NCBI RefSeq assembly: GCF_014451325.2
Contig: NZ_JACSCH020000003.1
Location: forward strand, 372,001-436,000
From: Streptomyces sp. CB02980
GTDB lineage: Bacteria > Actinomycetota > Actinomycetes > Streptomycetales > Streptomycetaceae
Length of the DNA: 64,000 bases
Reading direction: 5' to 3'
The position numbers and the translations under genes are program-made. Below the pieces are notes generated by a model. That model was not told the DNA's origin. It saw only the letters and a program-made list of their open reading frames with translations, and made no database searches. Positions within the stretch are counted from its first letter, which is position 1. Each line of letters begins with the position of its first letter. Below, one piece after another: positions 40,151-48,914 of this stretch.

Positions 40151-41284
40151 GTGGACTTCACCTTCACCGAAGAGCAGCAGGCGGCCGTAGAGGCCGCCAA
40201 GGCGGTCTTCTCGGGCGTCACGCCCGACGCGGTACCGAGCCCCGCCCTCACCCCGGGCGCCGTCTCCGAGGACCTCGACCGACCGCTCTGGTCCCGCCTC
40301 GCCGCCGCCGACCTCCTCGGCCTCGTGGTGTCCCCGGAGCACGGCGGCGGCGGGCTCGACCCCGTCGCCCTCTGCCTCGTCCTGCGCGAATCGGCCCGCG
40401 TCCTGGCCCGCGTCCCCCTCCTGGAGACCAGCGCCGTCGCCATGACCGTCGAGCGGTACGCACCCCCGAAGACGGCCGCCGAACTACTCCCCCGCGTGAG
40501 CCGCGGCGAACTCGTCCTCACCGCCGCCTCCCAGGGACGCACCGGCCACGACCCCGCCGAACGCGCCGTCACCGCCCGCCGCGACGGCACCGACTGGATC
40601 CTCGACGGCCTGCAGACCGCCGTCCCCTGGGCCCACGGCGCCGACCTCATCGCCGTACCGGCACACACCCCCGACGGCGCCACCGTCCTCGCCCTGCTGC
40701 CCCGCACACACGACGGACTGGCCCTCACCGCGCAGTACTCCACCAGCGGCGAACTCCTCGCGGAACTACGGCTCGACGCCGTCCGCCTCGACAGCACCGA
40801 CGTCATCGACACCGAAGGCGCCTGGGACCGGCTGCGCGGACTCCTCACCACCGGCACCTGCGCGCTCGCCCTCGGCCTCGGCGAGGCCGTCCTCACCATG
40901 ACGAGCCAATACACCGGAAAACGCGAACAGTTCGGCCACCCCGTCGCCACCTTCCAGGCCGTCGCCGTCCAGACCGCCGACCGCTACATCGACCTGCGCG
41001 CCATGGAGGTCACCCTCTGGCAGGCCGCGTGGCGCCTGTCCAGCGGAGCCGAAGCGGCACTCCCCGCCGAGGGGGACATCGCCGTCGCGAAGATCTGGGC
41101 CTCCGAAGGCGTACGACGGGTGGTGCAGACCGCTCAGCACCTGCACGGCGGCTTCGGCGCCGACACCGACTACCCGCTGCACCGCTTCCACGCCTGGGCC
41201 AAACACCTGGAGCTGTCGCTCGGCCCCGCCGCGGCCCACGAGGACGCCCTGGGCGACCTCCTGGCCGCCCACCCCCTCGACTGA
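40151..41284 (+). CDS. Acyl-CoA dehydrogenase family protein
   Basis: 377 residues. N-terminal helical domain (MDFTFTEEQQAAVEAAKAVF, LLGLVVSPEHGGGGLDPVALCLVL), central beta domain, and C-terminal FAD domain with EQFGHPVATFQAVAVQTADRYIDLRAM and VQTAQHLHGGFGADTDYPLHRF. It should dehydrogenate an acyl-CoA thioester using FAD. Relatives under KstR control in actinobacteria act on steroid side chains or rings, often as heterotetramers of two ACAD subunits; only one subunit is encoded here, and the catalytic Glu could not be placed. Substrate unknown. Confidence 0.87.
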   Translation: MDFTFTEEQQAAVEAAKAVFSGVTPDAVPSPALTPGAVSEDLDRPLWSRLAAADLLGLVVSPEHGGGGLDPVALCLVLRESARVLARVPLLETSAVAMTVERYAPPKTAAELLPRVSRGELVLTAASQGRTGHDPAERAVTARRDGTDWILDGLQTAVPWAHGADLIAVPAHTPDGATVLALLPRTHDGLALTAQYSTSGELLAELRLDAVRLDSTDVIDTEGAWDRLRGLLTTGTCALALGLGEAVLTMTSQYTGKREQFGHPVATFQAVAVQTADRYIDLRAMEVTLWQAAWRLSSGAEAALPAEGDIAVAKIWASEGVRRVVQTAQHLHGGFGADTDYPLHRFHAWAKHLELSLGPAAAHEDALGDLLAAHPLD

Positions 41285-41319
41285 GCCCGCCGGAACCGCT
41301 CGGGACAGCCCGGAGAACG

Positions 41320-41664
41320 TCAGAGAACGAAAGCCGGGCTTCCGGTACCCGCCACCATCGGGCGCCCGGCACCGTCCCAGGCGAGCATGCCGCCCTCGAC
41401 GTTCACCGCGTCGAAGCCCTGCTGCACCAGATACTGCGTGACCTGCGCCGACCGGCCACCCACCCGGCACATCACATACGCGCGACCGCGCTCGGCCACC
41501 GCCTCGGTCACCTCACCGAAGCGGGCCACGAAGTCGCTCATCGGCACGTGCAGCGCACCGTCGACATGCCCGGCCGCCCACTCGTCGTCCTCCCTGACGT
41601 CCAGCACCAGGGCATCGGCCGGCACGGAAGCCGCGTCCACCGAGGGCAGAGGGGAGAAATTCAT
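41320..41664 (-). CDS. Rhodanese-like domain protein
   Basis: 114 residues, a single rhodanese domain: DALVLDVREDDEWAAGHVDGALHVPM, then the active-site loop CRVGGRS with the persulfide Cys, and QGFDAVNVEGGMLAWDGAGRPM. A cytosolic sulfur-transfer role is expected; the acceptor is unknown. ATG 41662-41664. Convergent with the acyl-CoA dehydrogenase (35 bp apart) and downstream of the J-domain gene by 57 bp. Confidence 0.92.
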   Translation of the reverse strand: MNFSPLPSVDAASVPADALVLDVREDDEWAAGHVDGALHVPMSDFVARFGEVTEAVAERGRAYVMCRVGGRSAQVTQYLVQQGFDAVNVEGGMLAWDGAGRPMVAGTGSPAFVL

Positions 41665-41721
41665 GGGGCCGGCCTTCTCTCGATCAGTACCGCTCGAAGG
41701 GTCTCGAGCGCACGGAAAAAC

Positions 41722-42633
41722 CTACTGCACCAGCCCGGCCAGCTCGCTCTCCCGCTCGGAGACCTGCGCGAGCAGCTGCTCCGCGATCTCCTCCAGGAGA
41801 CGGTCCGGGTCCTCCGGTGCCATCCGCAGCATCGCGCCGATCGCGCTCTCCTCCAGCTCGCGCGCCAGCGTCGACAGCATGTCCTTGCGCTGCGCCAGCC
41901 ACTCGAGGCGCGCGTACAGCTCCTCGCTCTCGCTGAGCCGCTCCTCGGCCGGCACGGGACCGGCCTCCCACTCGGCGGACAGCTCGCGAAGGACGGCCTC
42001 GTCACCGCGGGCGTAGGCGGCGTTCACCCGCGTGATGAACTCCTCGCGGCGCTTCCGCTCGTCCTCCTCGCGGGCCAGGTCGGGGTGGGCCTTGCGGGCC
42101 AGCTCCCGGTAGAGCCTGCGGACCTCCTCGTTGGGACGGACGCGCTTCGGCGGCCGCACCGGACGGTCGGTGAGCATGGCCTCGGCCTCGGGGGAGAAGC
42201 CGTCGGAGTCGATCCAGTCGTGGAACAGCTCGTCCACCCCGGGCATCGGCATGACCGCGGCCCGCGCCTCCTGCGCACGCCGCAGATCCTCGGGGTCACC
42301 GGTCCGCGCCGCCCGCGCCTCGGCGATCCGGGCATCGAGCTCGTCGAGCCGCGCGTACATCGGGCCGAGCTTCTGGTGGTGCAGCCGCGAGAAGTTGTCC
42401 ACCTCGACACGGAAGGTCTCGACAGCGATCTCGAACTCGATCAACGCCTGCTCGGCCACCCGCACAGCGCGCTCAAGCCGCGCCTCGGGCCGCTCGTCCT
42501 GCTCAGCCTGCGGCGCCCCGCTCGCAAGCGGCTCGTCCCGGCCCGGCTCCTGCTCCGGCGACTCGCTCCGGGACGGCTCGTCCTGAGGCCGCTCGCTCTC
42601 GGGGCCCTCGTTCGCACCCTGGTGCTCGCTCAC
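41722..42633 (-). CDS. J-domain (DnaJ-like) protein with coiled-coil regions
   Basis: 303 residues. An acidic Glu/Pro/Ser N-terminus (~1-50) leads into a helical coiled-coil region (RAVRVAEQALIEFEIAVETF, LGPMYARLDELDARIAEARAA). A J-domain-like segment near ~165-215 keeps the HPD tripeptide (YRELARKAHPDLAREEDERKR), followed by further long helices. It lacks the Gly/Phe, zinc-finger and C-terminal domains of DnaJ, so it is a specialised co-chaperone that could recruit DnaK to a particular client. GTG 42631-42633 is proposed; an in-frame upstream extension is Gly-rich and implausible. Confidence 0.75.
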   Translation of the reverse strand: MSEHQGANEGPESERPQDEPSRSESPEQEPGRDEPLASGAPQAEQDERPEARLERAVRVAEQALIEFEIAVETFRVEVDNFSRLHHQKLGPMYARLDELDARIAEARAARTGDPEDLRRAQEARAAVMPMPGVDELFHDWIDSDGFSPEAEAMLTDRPVRPPKRVRPNEEVRRLYRELARKAHPDLAREEDERKRREEFITRVNAAYARGDEAVLRELSAEWEAGPVPAEERLSESEELYARLEWLAQRKDMLSTLARELEESAIGAMLRMAPEDPDRLLEEIAEQLLAQVSERESELAGLVQ

Positions 42634-42826
42634 GTCTACGCCCGCCCACGTCCTCGTTCCGGCTCGTCCCACCCAGCCTACGGTCCTTCCGAGGGGGCCT
42701 CCCCCCTCCCCTCCCCCTCCCCACCCTCCCCCTCGCGCCCCGGACAGGGACGCCAAGCCGCCGCGCGTGTCCTCCCCGGGCCGCGGCGTCGCGTCGGCGC
42801 GGCCTCCGGCCTTGTCGGGGCGTCGG

Positions 42827-44326
42827 TCAGACGCCCAGTTCTGCCGCTATGCGGCCCGCTCGGACAGCGGTGAGCAGGTCGGCGTGGTCGGCGGTGGTGC
42901 GGTCCGCGTAGGAGACGGCGAACGCGGCGACGGCCTCGTCGAACTCCTCGTTCTTCCCGCAGTACCCGGCTATCAGGCGCGGGTCGGCACTGTGGGCGTG
43001 GGCGCGGGCCAGCAGGGCCCCGGTCATCCGGCCGTAGTCGTCGACCTGGTCCACGGTGAGTGCGGCGGGATCGACGCTGCCCTTGCGGTTGCGGAACTGG
43101 CGCACCTGGAAGGGGCGCCCCTCCACCGTGGTCCATCCGAGCAGGATGTCGCTCACGACCTGTATGCGCTTCTGCCCGAGCACCACGCGCCGCCCTTCGT
43201 GGCCGGGGTCCGGCACGGTGAATCCGGCGGTCGGCAGATGGGGCAGCAGAGCGGACGGACGGGCCTCCTTCACCTGGAGGACGAGTGCCTCGCCCCGGTG
43301 GTCGAGGAGGAGCACGACATACGAGCGGGTGCCGACGCTGCCGGTTCCCACGACCCGGAAGGCGACGTCGTGGACGGCGTACCGCGCGAGGAGCGGCAGC
43401 CGGTCCTCGGACACGGTCTCCAGGTAGGGGCCGAGGGAGGCGGCGACGGCGGCCGCCTCGGCGTCCGGGACCCTGCGCAGGACCGGGGAAGCGTCCACGA
43501 AGCGGCGGCCGCCGCCCTCGGCGTCGGTGACGGCCTCGGTGGAGCGAGCGGCGAACCGGGCGCTGGTGTTGTTGCGGGCCTTGGCGGAGACCCGTTCCAG
43601 GGTGCCGAGGAGGTCACGGGCGTCGGTGTGGGAGACGAGCTCCTCGTCGGCGATGGCGTTCCACGCGTCGAGGGTGGGGAGGCGGGCGAGCAGCCGCATG
43701 GTGCGCCGGTAGGCGCCGACGGTGTCGAAGGCGGCGGCCCGACACACGTCCTCGCTCGCTCCCACTTCCCGGCCGACGAGGACAAGGGAGGTGGCCAGCC
43801 GCTTGAGGTCCCATTCCCAGGGGCCGACGACGGTCTCGTCGAAGTCGTTGAGGTCCATGACGAGCCGGCCGCGCGCGTCTCCGTAGAGCCCGAAGTTGGC
43901 CGCGTGGGCGTCGCCGCACAGCTGGGCGGCGATCCCGGTGACGGGGGTGCCGGCGAGGTCCTGGGCCATGAGCCCGGCGGCTCCGCGCAGGAAGGTGAAG
44001 GGGCTGGCCGCCATCCTGCCGACCCGTATCGGTGCGAGTTCGGGGACGCGGTCCCGGTTCGACTCCTCGACGGCGCGGACGGCGTCGGGCCGGTCGGCGG
44101 CGAGGGCGGGCTGCCGGTGGTCGGAGCGCGGGACGCGCTCGCGCAGTGCCTTGCCGTGCTCCTTGGGGGAGGCCGCGGCTCCGGCGGTGGCGCCGCCGAC
44201 GGCGGCGCGGCGGGCGAAGCCCGGCACGTGCGGCACGCGCACGCCGTCCGAGCCGCTGTCCGACCCTCCGTCCGGTGCTCCGTCCGTGCCGCGCTGTCCC
44301 GGCATGACGACCTGGTTGTCGTCCAT
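42827..44326 (-). CDS. DUF2252 family protein (kinase-like fold)
   Basis: 499 residues. Diagnostic segments: RVGRMAASPFTFLRGAAGLMAQDLA, LCGDAHAANFGLYGDARGRLVMDLNDFDET, WEWDLKRLATSLV, and later LLLDHRGEALVLQVKEA and HAHSADPRLIAGYCG. CGDAHAANFG and DLNDFDE resemble the catalytic loop and metal site of APH-like kinases, so phosphotransfer is plausible but unproven for DUF2252. ATG 44326 is preceded by GGGAGGG at good spacing. Genes on both sides are separated by ~200-bp gaps, so it is probably transcribed alone. Confidence 0.85.
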   Translation of the reverse strand: MDDNQVVMPGQRGTDGAPDGGSDSGSDGVRVPHVPGFARRAAVGGATAGAAASPKEHGKALRERVPRSDHRQPALAADRPDAVRAVEESNRDRVPELAPIRVGRMAASPFTFLRGAAGLMAQDLAGTPVTGIAAQLCGDAHAANFGLYGDARGRLVMDLNDFDETVVGPWEWDLKRLATSLVLVGREVGASEDVCRAAAFDTVGAYRRTMRLLARLPTLDAWNAIADEELVSHTDARDLLGTLERVSAKARNNTSARFAARSTEAVTDAEGGGRRFVDASPVLRRVPDAEAAAVAASLGPYLETVSEDRLPLLARYAVHDVAFRVVGTGSVGTRSYVVLLLDHRGEALVLQVKEARPSALLPHLPTAGFTVPDPGHEGRRVVLGQKRIQVVSDILLGWTTVEGRPFQVRQFRNRKGSVDPAALTVDQVDDYGRMTGALLARAHAHSADPRLIAGYCGKNEEFDEAVAAFAVSYADRTTADHADLLTAVRAGRIAAELGV

Positions 44327-44404
44327 GGCCTGCCCTCCCCCGATGCGAAAGTCCAACATCATCCGGCCTGACGGTACCGCCGTACCCGAGCGGTCGTCTC
44401 CCCC

Positions 44405-44427
44405 TGTGGACAAGGGCCTGTGGATAA
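44405..44427 (-). other. Two directly repeated DnaA boxes
   Basis: TGTGGACAA (44405-44413) and TGTGGATAA (44419-44427) are reverse complements of the consensus DnaA boxes TTGTCCACA and TTATCCACA, 14 bp apart in the same orientation, in the DUF2252 promoter region. Confidence 0.55.
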
Positions 44428-44556
44428 CTCTTCGGACGGCGACGGCCTCCTCCGTCCCCTCCTCCGGCCCCCTCGTCCGTCTCCTCTTCCCCCTCGCCCC
44501 CTGCCCGCCGTGAGCAGCGCGCCGCGGCCCGCTCCCACAGCCCCGCTACGGCCCCG

Positions 44557-45216
44557 CTACAACCCCGCGTCCCGTGCGAGCAGTGCCGCCTGGACCCGGT
44601 TCTCGCAGTCCAGCTTGGCGAGGATCCGGCTCACATACGTCTTCACCGTGGCCTCGCTCATGTGCAGCCGCTTCCCCGCGTCCGCGTTGGAGAGCCCTTC
44701 GCCGAGCAGCGCCAGCACATCGCGCTCCTTCTCGCTCAGGCCCGCGACCCGCCCCCGCGCCTCCTCGGCGCGGGCCGCCTCCCGGCCCGTGGCGAGCCGC
44801 TCCACGACATGCCGGGTCGCCGCCGGTGACAGATACGCGTCGCCCGCCGCGGCAGCCCGTACCGCCCGGATCAGCTCCGCGGGCGCCGTGTCCTTCAGCA
44901 GGAACCCGGCGCCCCCGTGCTCCAGGGTCCGCAGGACGTTGTCCCGCTCCCCGAAGGTCGTCAGGACGATCACCCGGGCCGCCGGCGCCGCCCGGCGCAG
45001 CTCGGGCAGCGCGGAGAGGCCGTCGAGCACCGGCATCTGGATGTCGAGCAGCACCACGTCGGCGGCGTGCGCCCGGGTCACCTCGACCGCCTCCCGGCCG
45101 TTGGCGGCCTCGGCGACGACCTCGATCTCCGGGTCGGAGGTGAGGATCATCCGGATCCCGGCCCTGATCAACGGCTCGTCGTCGGCGATCACGACCCTGA
45201 TGGGCTGCCCTGCCAC
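44557..45216 (-). CDS. NarL-type response regulator of a two-component pair
   Basis: 219 residues. Receiver: D12-D13, phospho-acceptor D58 (VVLLDIQMP), VIVLTTF and GFLLKD. C-terminal LuxR HTH: LSEKERDVLALLGEGLSNADAGKRLHM, SEATVKTYVSRILAKLDCENR. GTG at 45214-45216 with GGGGAG upstream. It follows the histidine kinase gene by 37 bp, so the two are co-transcribed. The regulon is unknown. Confidence 0.93.
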   Translation of the reverse strand: MAGQPIRVVIADDEPLIRAGIRMILTSDPEIEVVAEAANGREAVEVTRAHAADVVLLDIQMPVLDGLSALPELRRAAPAARVIVLTTFGERDNVLRTLEHGGAGFLLKDTAPAELIRAVRAAAAGDAYLSPAATRHVVERLATGREAARAEEARGRVAGLSEKERDVLALLGEGLSNADAGKRLHMSEATVKTYVSRILAKLDCENRVQAALLARDAGL

Positions 45217-45253
45217 AGCTACTCCCCACGGCTCCGGTACGGGCGGGTCGGCG

Positions 45254-47032
45254 CTAACGCGCCTCGACCTCGTACGACTTCTTCTCGATCAGCTTGCCGT
45301 CCTTGAAGCAGAACCGGAAAACAGGCTCCTTGTCGAAGGTGTCGCTGAACTCCGAGGACATCAGCACCAGACACTCGGCGCCCTCCGGCTGAGCCGGTCC
45401 CTTGCCGCTGAGGCCGGCGGTGGCGATCGTGTCGCCTGACGGGAGTTGGCCGCGCACCTCCTTCTCCAGCGCCCCGACCTTCACCGCGTCGTACTGCGCG
45501 GGCTCGATCATCCCTTCCTTCACCGATCCCATGAGGAAGTAGAGACCGAAGCCCGCCGCCACCACCAGCAGGACGAACGCCGCGAACGCGATCCCGCAGC
45601 CCAGCGCGATCGAACCGCCCGTGCTTCTGCTCCTGCCCCCACGCACCGCCATGGCCAGCTCCCGCTCCGTGAATGTCCAGTCGGCCGGTCCGACCACGAC
45701 CGGACGACCATCACCCACCAGCGGTTTCGTGGTCTGCTGCCGGAAGTCGTCGGCCGCATCGACCAAAGGCGCTGCTTCCGCGAGGGGCGCCGCCCCGTAG
45801 GGCAGCATCCCGGCCACCCGGAACCCGCCGCCGTCGGCCGGACCCGCATGACACATGCCGCCCACCAGCCGGGCCCGCTCGGCGAGACCGGTCAGCCCCT
45901 GCCCGCCGCTCACCACGTCCTTCGCGGGCTCGTCCGTGGGCTTCTCGTTGAGGACCTCGACGACGAAGGTGTCCGGTTCGTACCGCAGGTCGACGCCGAT
46001 CGCCGCCCCCGGCGCGTACTTGTAGGCGTTGGTGAGGGCCTCCTGCACGATCCGGTACGCGGCGTGGTCGGCGGCCGGAGCCAGTGACCGCTCCTCCCCC
46101 GACCGTCTCAGGCCGACCGAGGTGCCGGCCGTGCGCGCCGCCTCCACGAGCCCCTCGATGCCCGCGATCCCCCGCGCCGCGCGGCCCGTCTCGTCCCCGG
46201 ACCGTCCTGGCATCGCCGTCGAACCGTCGGCGGCCTCGATCCCGTCGCGCAGGATGCCGACGACCTCCCGCAGCTCGTGCATCGCGGTCACCGACGCGTT
46301 CCGCAGGACTCCGACGACCTCGCGCTGGCGCTCGCTCAGCTCCCGGTCCACCTCCAGGGCTCCGGTGTGGACGGCGATCAGGGCCAGTTGGTGGCCGAGG
46401 CTGTCGTGCATGTCCTGGGCGATCCGCTGCCGCTCCCGCAGCCGCGCCTGCCCGACCACCATGGTCCGCTCCCGCAGCAGCTGGGCGTTGCGCTCCTGGA
46501 GCGCGTGCAGCAGGGTCCGCCGCTGGGTCCAGTAGCGGTGGGCGAGTCCGGGGGCCAGGGTGGTGCCGAGGTAGTAAAGGGTCGCCGTGAGGGCGATGGT
46601 GAGCAGCCGGCCCCCCTCCCAGGGCCCCACGAGACTCCCCCCGACGTTCAGGACGAAGGCGGCGATGAACGCGGCGAGCGCGCGGCCCGCCCCCGCGATG
46701 TACCGGCCGGAGGACCAGCCGACGACCAGCAGCAGGGGCCCGAAGCCGGGCACGAAGGGCGCGAGTCCCGCGGTGAGGACGAGCACGCTCGCGGGAAGTC
46801 TGCGCCGCACGAGGGACAGCAGGGCGGACCCGGCGGCGACGGCGCCCAGCACCCAGCCGTCGCCACCCAGGAGGTCCTCGGTCCCGGCGCCGAGCAGCGC
46901 GACGACCGCGGCGAGTGCCACCTCACCGGTGGTCCTGCGCCCCGACCACTGCCCCGGCACCGCGAACCACGCCCACCCCGCGGCGAGCGCGGCCCCGATC
47001 CCGTACGAACTCCGGGTCCCCGACTTCGGCAT
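45254..47032 (-). CDS. Sensor histidine kinase with an extra C-terminal TM helix and outside domain
   Basis: 592 residues. N-terminal 5-6 TM helices (~10-165). HisKA_3 dimerisation region with phospho-acceptor His209 (RQRIAQDMHDSLGHQLALI), and HATPase with AAYRIVQEALTNAYKYAPGA and GGQGLTGLAERARLVGG. Typical NarL-partner kinases stop there. Here ~90 further cytosolic residues lead to another TM helix (GCGIAFAAFVLLVVAAGFGLYFLMG, ~478-502) and a ~90-residue tail that should lie outside, containing two Cys (GAECLVL and FRFCFKDGK). ATG 47030-47032 assumed. The following gene is its response regulator. Confidence 0.88.
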   Translation of the reverse strand: MPKSGTRSSYGIGAALAAGWAWFAVPGQWSGRRTTGEVALAAVVALLGAGTEDLLGGDGWVLGAVAAGSALLSLVRRRLPASVLVLTAGLAPFVPGFGPLLLVVGWSSGRYIAGAGRALAAFIAAFVLNVGGSLVGPWEGGRLLTIALTATLYYLGTTLAPGLAHRYWTQRRTLLHALQERNAQLLRERTMVVGQARLRERQRIAQDMHDSLGHQLALIAVHTGALEVDRELSERQREVVGVLRNASVTAMHELREVVGILRDGIEAADGSTAMPGRSGDETGRAARGIAGIEGLVEAARTAGTSVGLRRSGEERSLAPAADHAAYRIVQEALTNAYKYAPGAAIGVDLRYEPDTFVVEVLNEKPTDEPAKDVVSGGQGLTGLAERARLVGGMCHAGPADGGGFRVAGMLPYGAAPLAEAAPLVDAADDFRQQTTKPLVGDGRPVVVGPADWTFTERELAMAVRGGRSRSTGGSIALGCGIAFAAFVLLVVAAGFGLYFLMGSVKEGMIEPAQYDAVKVGALEKEVRGQLPSGDTIATAGLSGKGPAQPEGAECLVLMSSEFSDTFDKEPVFRFCFKDGKLIEKKSYEVEAR

Positions 47033-47245
47033 AACGTCCACGCTCGCACCGTAGGCGGCAGCCCGGTCCCGGGTCGTCCCTCTTTCGTCGCACCCCCCGT
47101 CGACAAAAGTCGCGCCCCCGGAAGCCCACCCACGGCCCATGGCCCACGGACCGCAGCCCGCAGCGCCCGGCCGTGGCCCGGCGCCCCGGCGCCCGGCGCC
47201 CGCCGCCATCCGGCACCCGCCACCCGCCACCCGCCGCGGACCTAT

Positions 47246-47695
47246 CTATTCGAGCGAGCCCAGGACGGCGACCGCCCGCTCCAGGTACTCCTCGAACCGC
47301 GCCCTCTCCTCGGGCGTGAACTCGGCGCCCAGCGCCCCCTCGACGCGAAGCGCCGCCTTGTCGGCCTTCTTCACGACGGCCCGGCCGGCCCGGGTCGCCC
47401 GGTTCACCACGACCTTCTGGTGCAGCTCCGAGGGTTCCCGTACCACCAGGTCGGCCTTCTCCAGGTTGGTCAGAACCGTGGCCATCGTCTGCGGCGTGAC
47501 CATGCACTCGCGTGCCAGCTGCGCCGCGGACATGCCGTCCGAGACCGACAACAGCATCAGGACCGCGTACTGCGGCACCGTCAGACCGAACTCCCGCAGC
47601 GCCTCCGTCTTGCGCCCGATCAGAGCCTGCTCGGCCCTCTTGATCGTGTGCCCGAGCCGACCTGCGGCGACCGTCTCCGTCGTCGTCTTCGCCAT
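47246..47695 (-). CDS. MarR family transcriptional regulator
   Basis: 149 residues. Winged-helix core: LREFGLTVPQYAVLMLLSVSDGMSAAQLARECMVTPQTMATVLTNLE (HTH), LVVREPSELHQKVVVNRATRAGR (wing). Such dimers bind palindromes and release them on binding phenolics or on oxidation. ATG 47693-47695. Divergent from an aldo/keto reductase; GGCAGA-type inverted repeats between them are candidate operators, so the regulator probably controls itself and the reductase. Confidence 0.92.
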   Translation of the reverse strand: MAKTTTETVAAGRLGHTIKRAEQALIGRKTEALREFGLTVPQYAVLMLLSVSDGMSAAQLARECMVTPQTMATVLTNLEKADLVVREPSELHQKVVVNRATRAGRAVVKKADKAALRVEGALGAEFTPEERARFEEYLERAVAVLGSLE

Positions 47696-47802
47696 GTCAA
47701 TAGTCTCCCATAAGACAGAGGACGAACCAGGGGGAGCGTCACCGCCGTCGGCCCCTCGCCCACCTCTCCACCAGCAGCTCAAACATGTCAGAGCTCTGCC
47801 AT

Positions 47803-47855
47803 AGGCAAGATATCTGCCTCTAGTGGATATCCATGCCGTATGGCAGAGTTCTGCC
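47803..47855. promoter_or_regulatory. Paired inverted repeats, candidate MarR operators
   Basis: GGCAGA-GT-TCTGCC (47842-47855) is a perfect palindrome. AGGCA-N7-TGCCT (47803-47819) is a similar dyad 23 bp away, and CTCTGCC (47794-47800) adds a half site. All lie in the 230-bp MarR/aldo-keto reductase intergenic region. Confidence 0.6.
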
Positions 47856-47925
47856 TTCACATGACGGGGCGTCTGCCACGCGAAACGAGCGGACAGGGCT
47901 CCACGGGGGCACAACGGGAGAGGCG

Positions 47926-48894
47926 GTGCGCACGACCATGCGCAGAATCCAACTGGGCGGCTCGCAGCGGACCTTCGCGTCCGTCGGCATCGGCTGTATG
48001 GGCATGTCGTGGGGGTACGACGAGCTGGGCCGGGACGAGAGCGAGTCCATCGGGGTCGTACGGCATGCCATCGACCTCGGCGTCGATCTGATCGACACAG
48101 CGGACCAGTACGGCCCGTTCACCAATGAACTGCTGGTCGGCAGGGCGCTCAAGGGCCATCGCGAGAAGGCCCTGCTCGCCACCAAGGGTGGGCTCGTCGT
48201 CGACGACCCGGCCACCTACAAGAGCCACCGTGACGGCCGGCCCGCGCATCTGCGCGCCGCCGTCGACGCGAGCCTGCGGCGGCTCGACGTGGACCACATC
48301 GACCTCTACCAGCTGCACCGCATCGACCCCGAGGTGCCGGTCGAGGAGAGCTGGGGCACGCTCGCGGAGCTGGTGAAGGAGGGCAAGCTCGGCGCGCTCG
48401 GGCTCTCCGAGGCCTCGGTCGCGGAGATCGGCCGGGCCCACGCTATCCACCCGGTGGCGTCCGTGCAGAGCGAGCTCTCGCTGGGGAGCCGGGACGCCCT
48501 GAAGGACGGCGTGGTGGAGTACTGCGGGCACGAGGGCATCGCGTTCATCGCGTTCGCCCCGCTCGGCCGGGGGTTCCTGTCCGGCCTGATCGGCAGCCCG
48601 GAGGACCTGCCGACGGCGGACGCACGGCACCGGATCCCGCGGTTCCAGCCCGAGGCCATCACCGCCAACCAGGCGATCGTCGACCGGGTGCGGGCCCTGG
48701 CCGACGGCCTCGGCGCGACCGTCGCCCAGGTCGCGATCGCATGGGTGCTGGCCCAGGGCGAGCACGTGGGCGTCATCCCGGGCACCAAGACCCGTCGCTA
48801 CCTGGAGGACAACGTGGAGGCCGGCTCCCTGACCCTCCCGCCGGAGGCCCTGGCCGAACTCGCCGCCCTGCCGGAACCGGTCGGCGCGCGCTGA
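47926..48894 (+). CDS. Aldo/keto reductase
   Basis: 322 residues. TIM-barrel AKR with the catalytic set visible: VDLIDTADQYGP (Asp and Tyr), LLATKGG (Lys), IDLYQLHRID (His). NADPH site at the end: VGVIPGTKTRRYLEDNVEAG. Reduces aldehydes or ketones; the substrate is unknown. GTG at 47926 is preferred because GGGAGAGG lies ~6 nt upstream; an ATG four codons later is possible. Probably induced through the divergent MarR regulator and co-transcribed with the MBL hydrolase 20 bp downstream. Confidence 0.9.
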   Translation: MRTTMRRIQLGGSQRTFASVGIGCMGMSWGYDELGRDESESIGVVRHAIDLGVDLIDTADQYGPFTNELLVGRALKGHREKALLATKGGLVVDDPATYKSHRDGRPAHLRAAVDASLRRLDVDHIDLYQLHRIDPEVPVEESWGTLAELVKEGKLGALGLSEASVAEIGRAHAIHPVASVQSELSLGSRDALKDGVVEYCGHEGIAFIAFAPLGRGFLSGLIGSPEDLPTADARHRIPRFQPEAITANQAIVDRVRALADGLGATVAQVAIAWVLAQGEHVGVIPGTKTRRYLEDNVEAGSLTLPPEALAELAALPEPVGAR

Positions 48895-48914
48895 ACGTAC
48901 GGAGGTCCCCAGCC

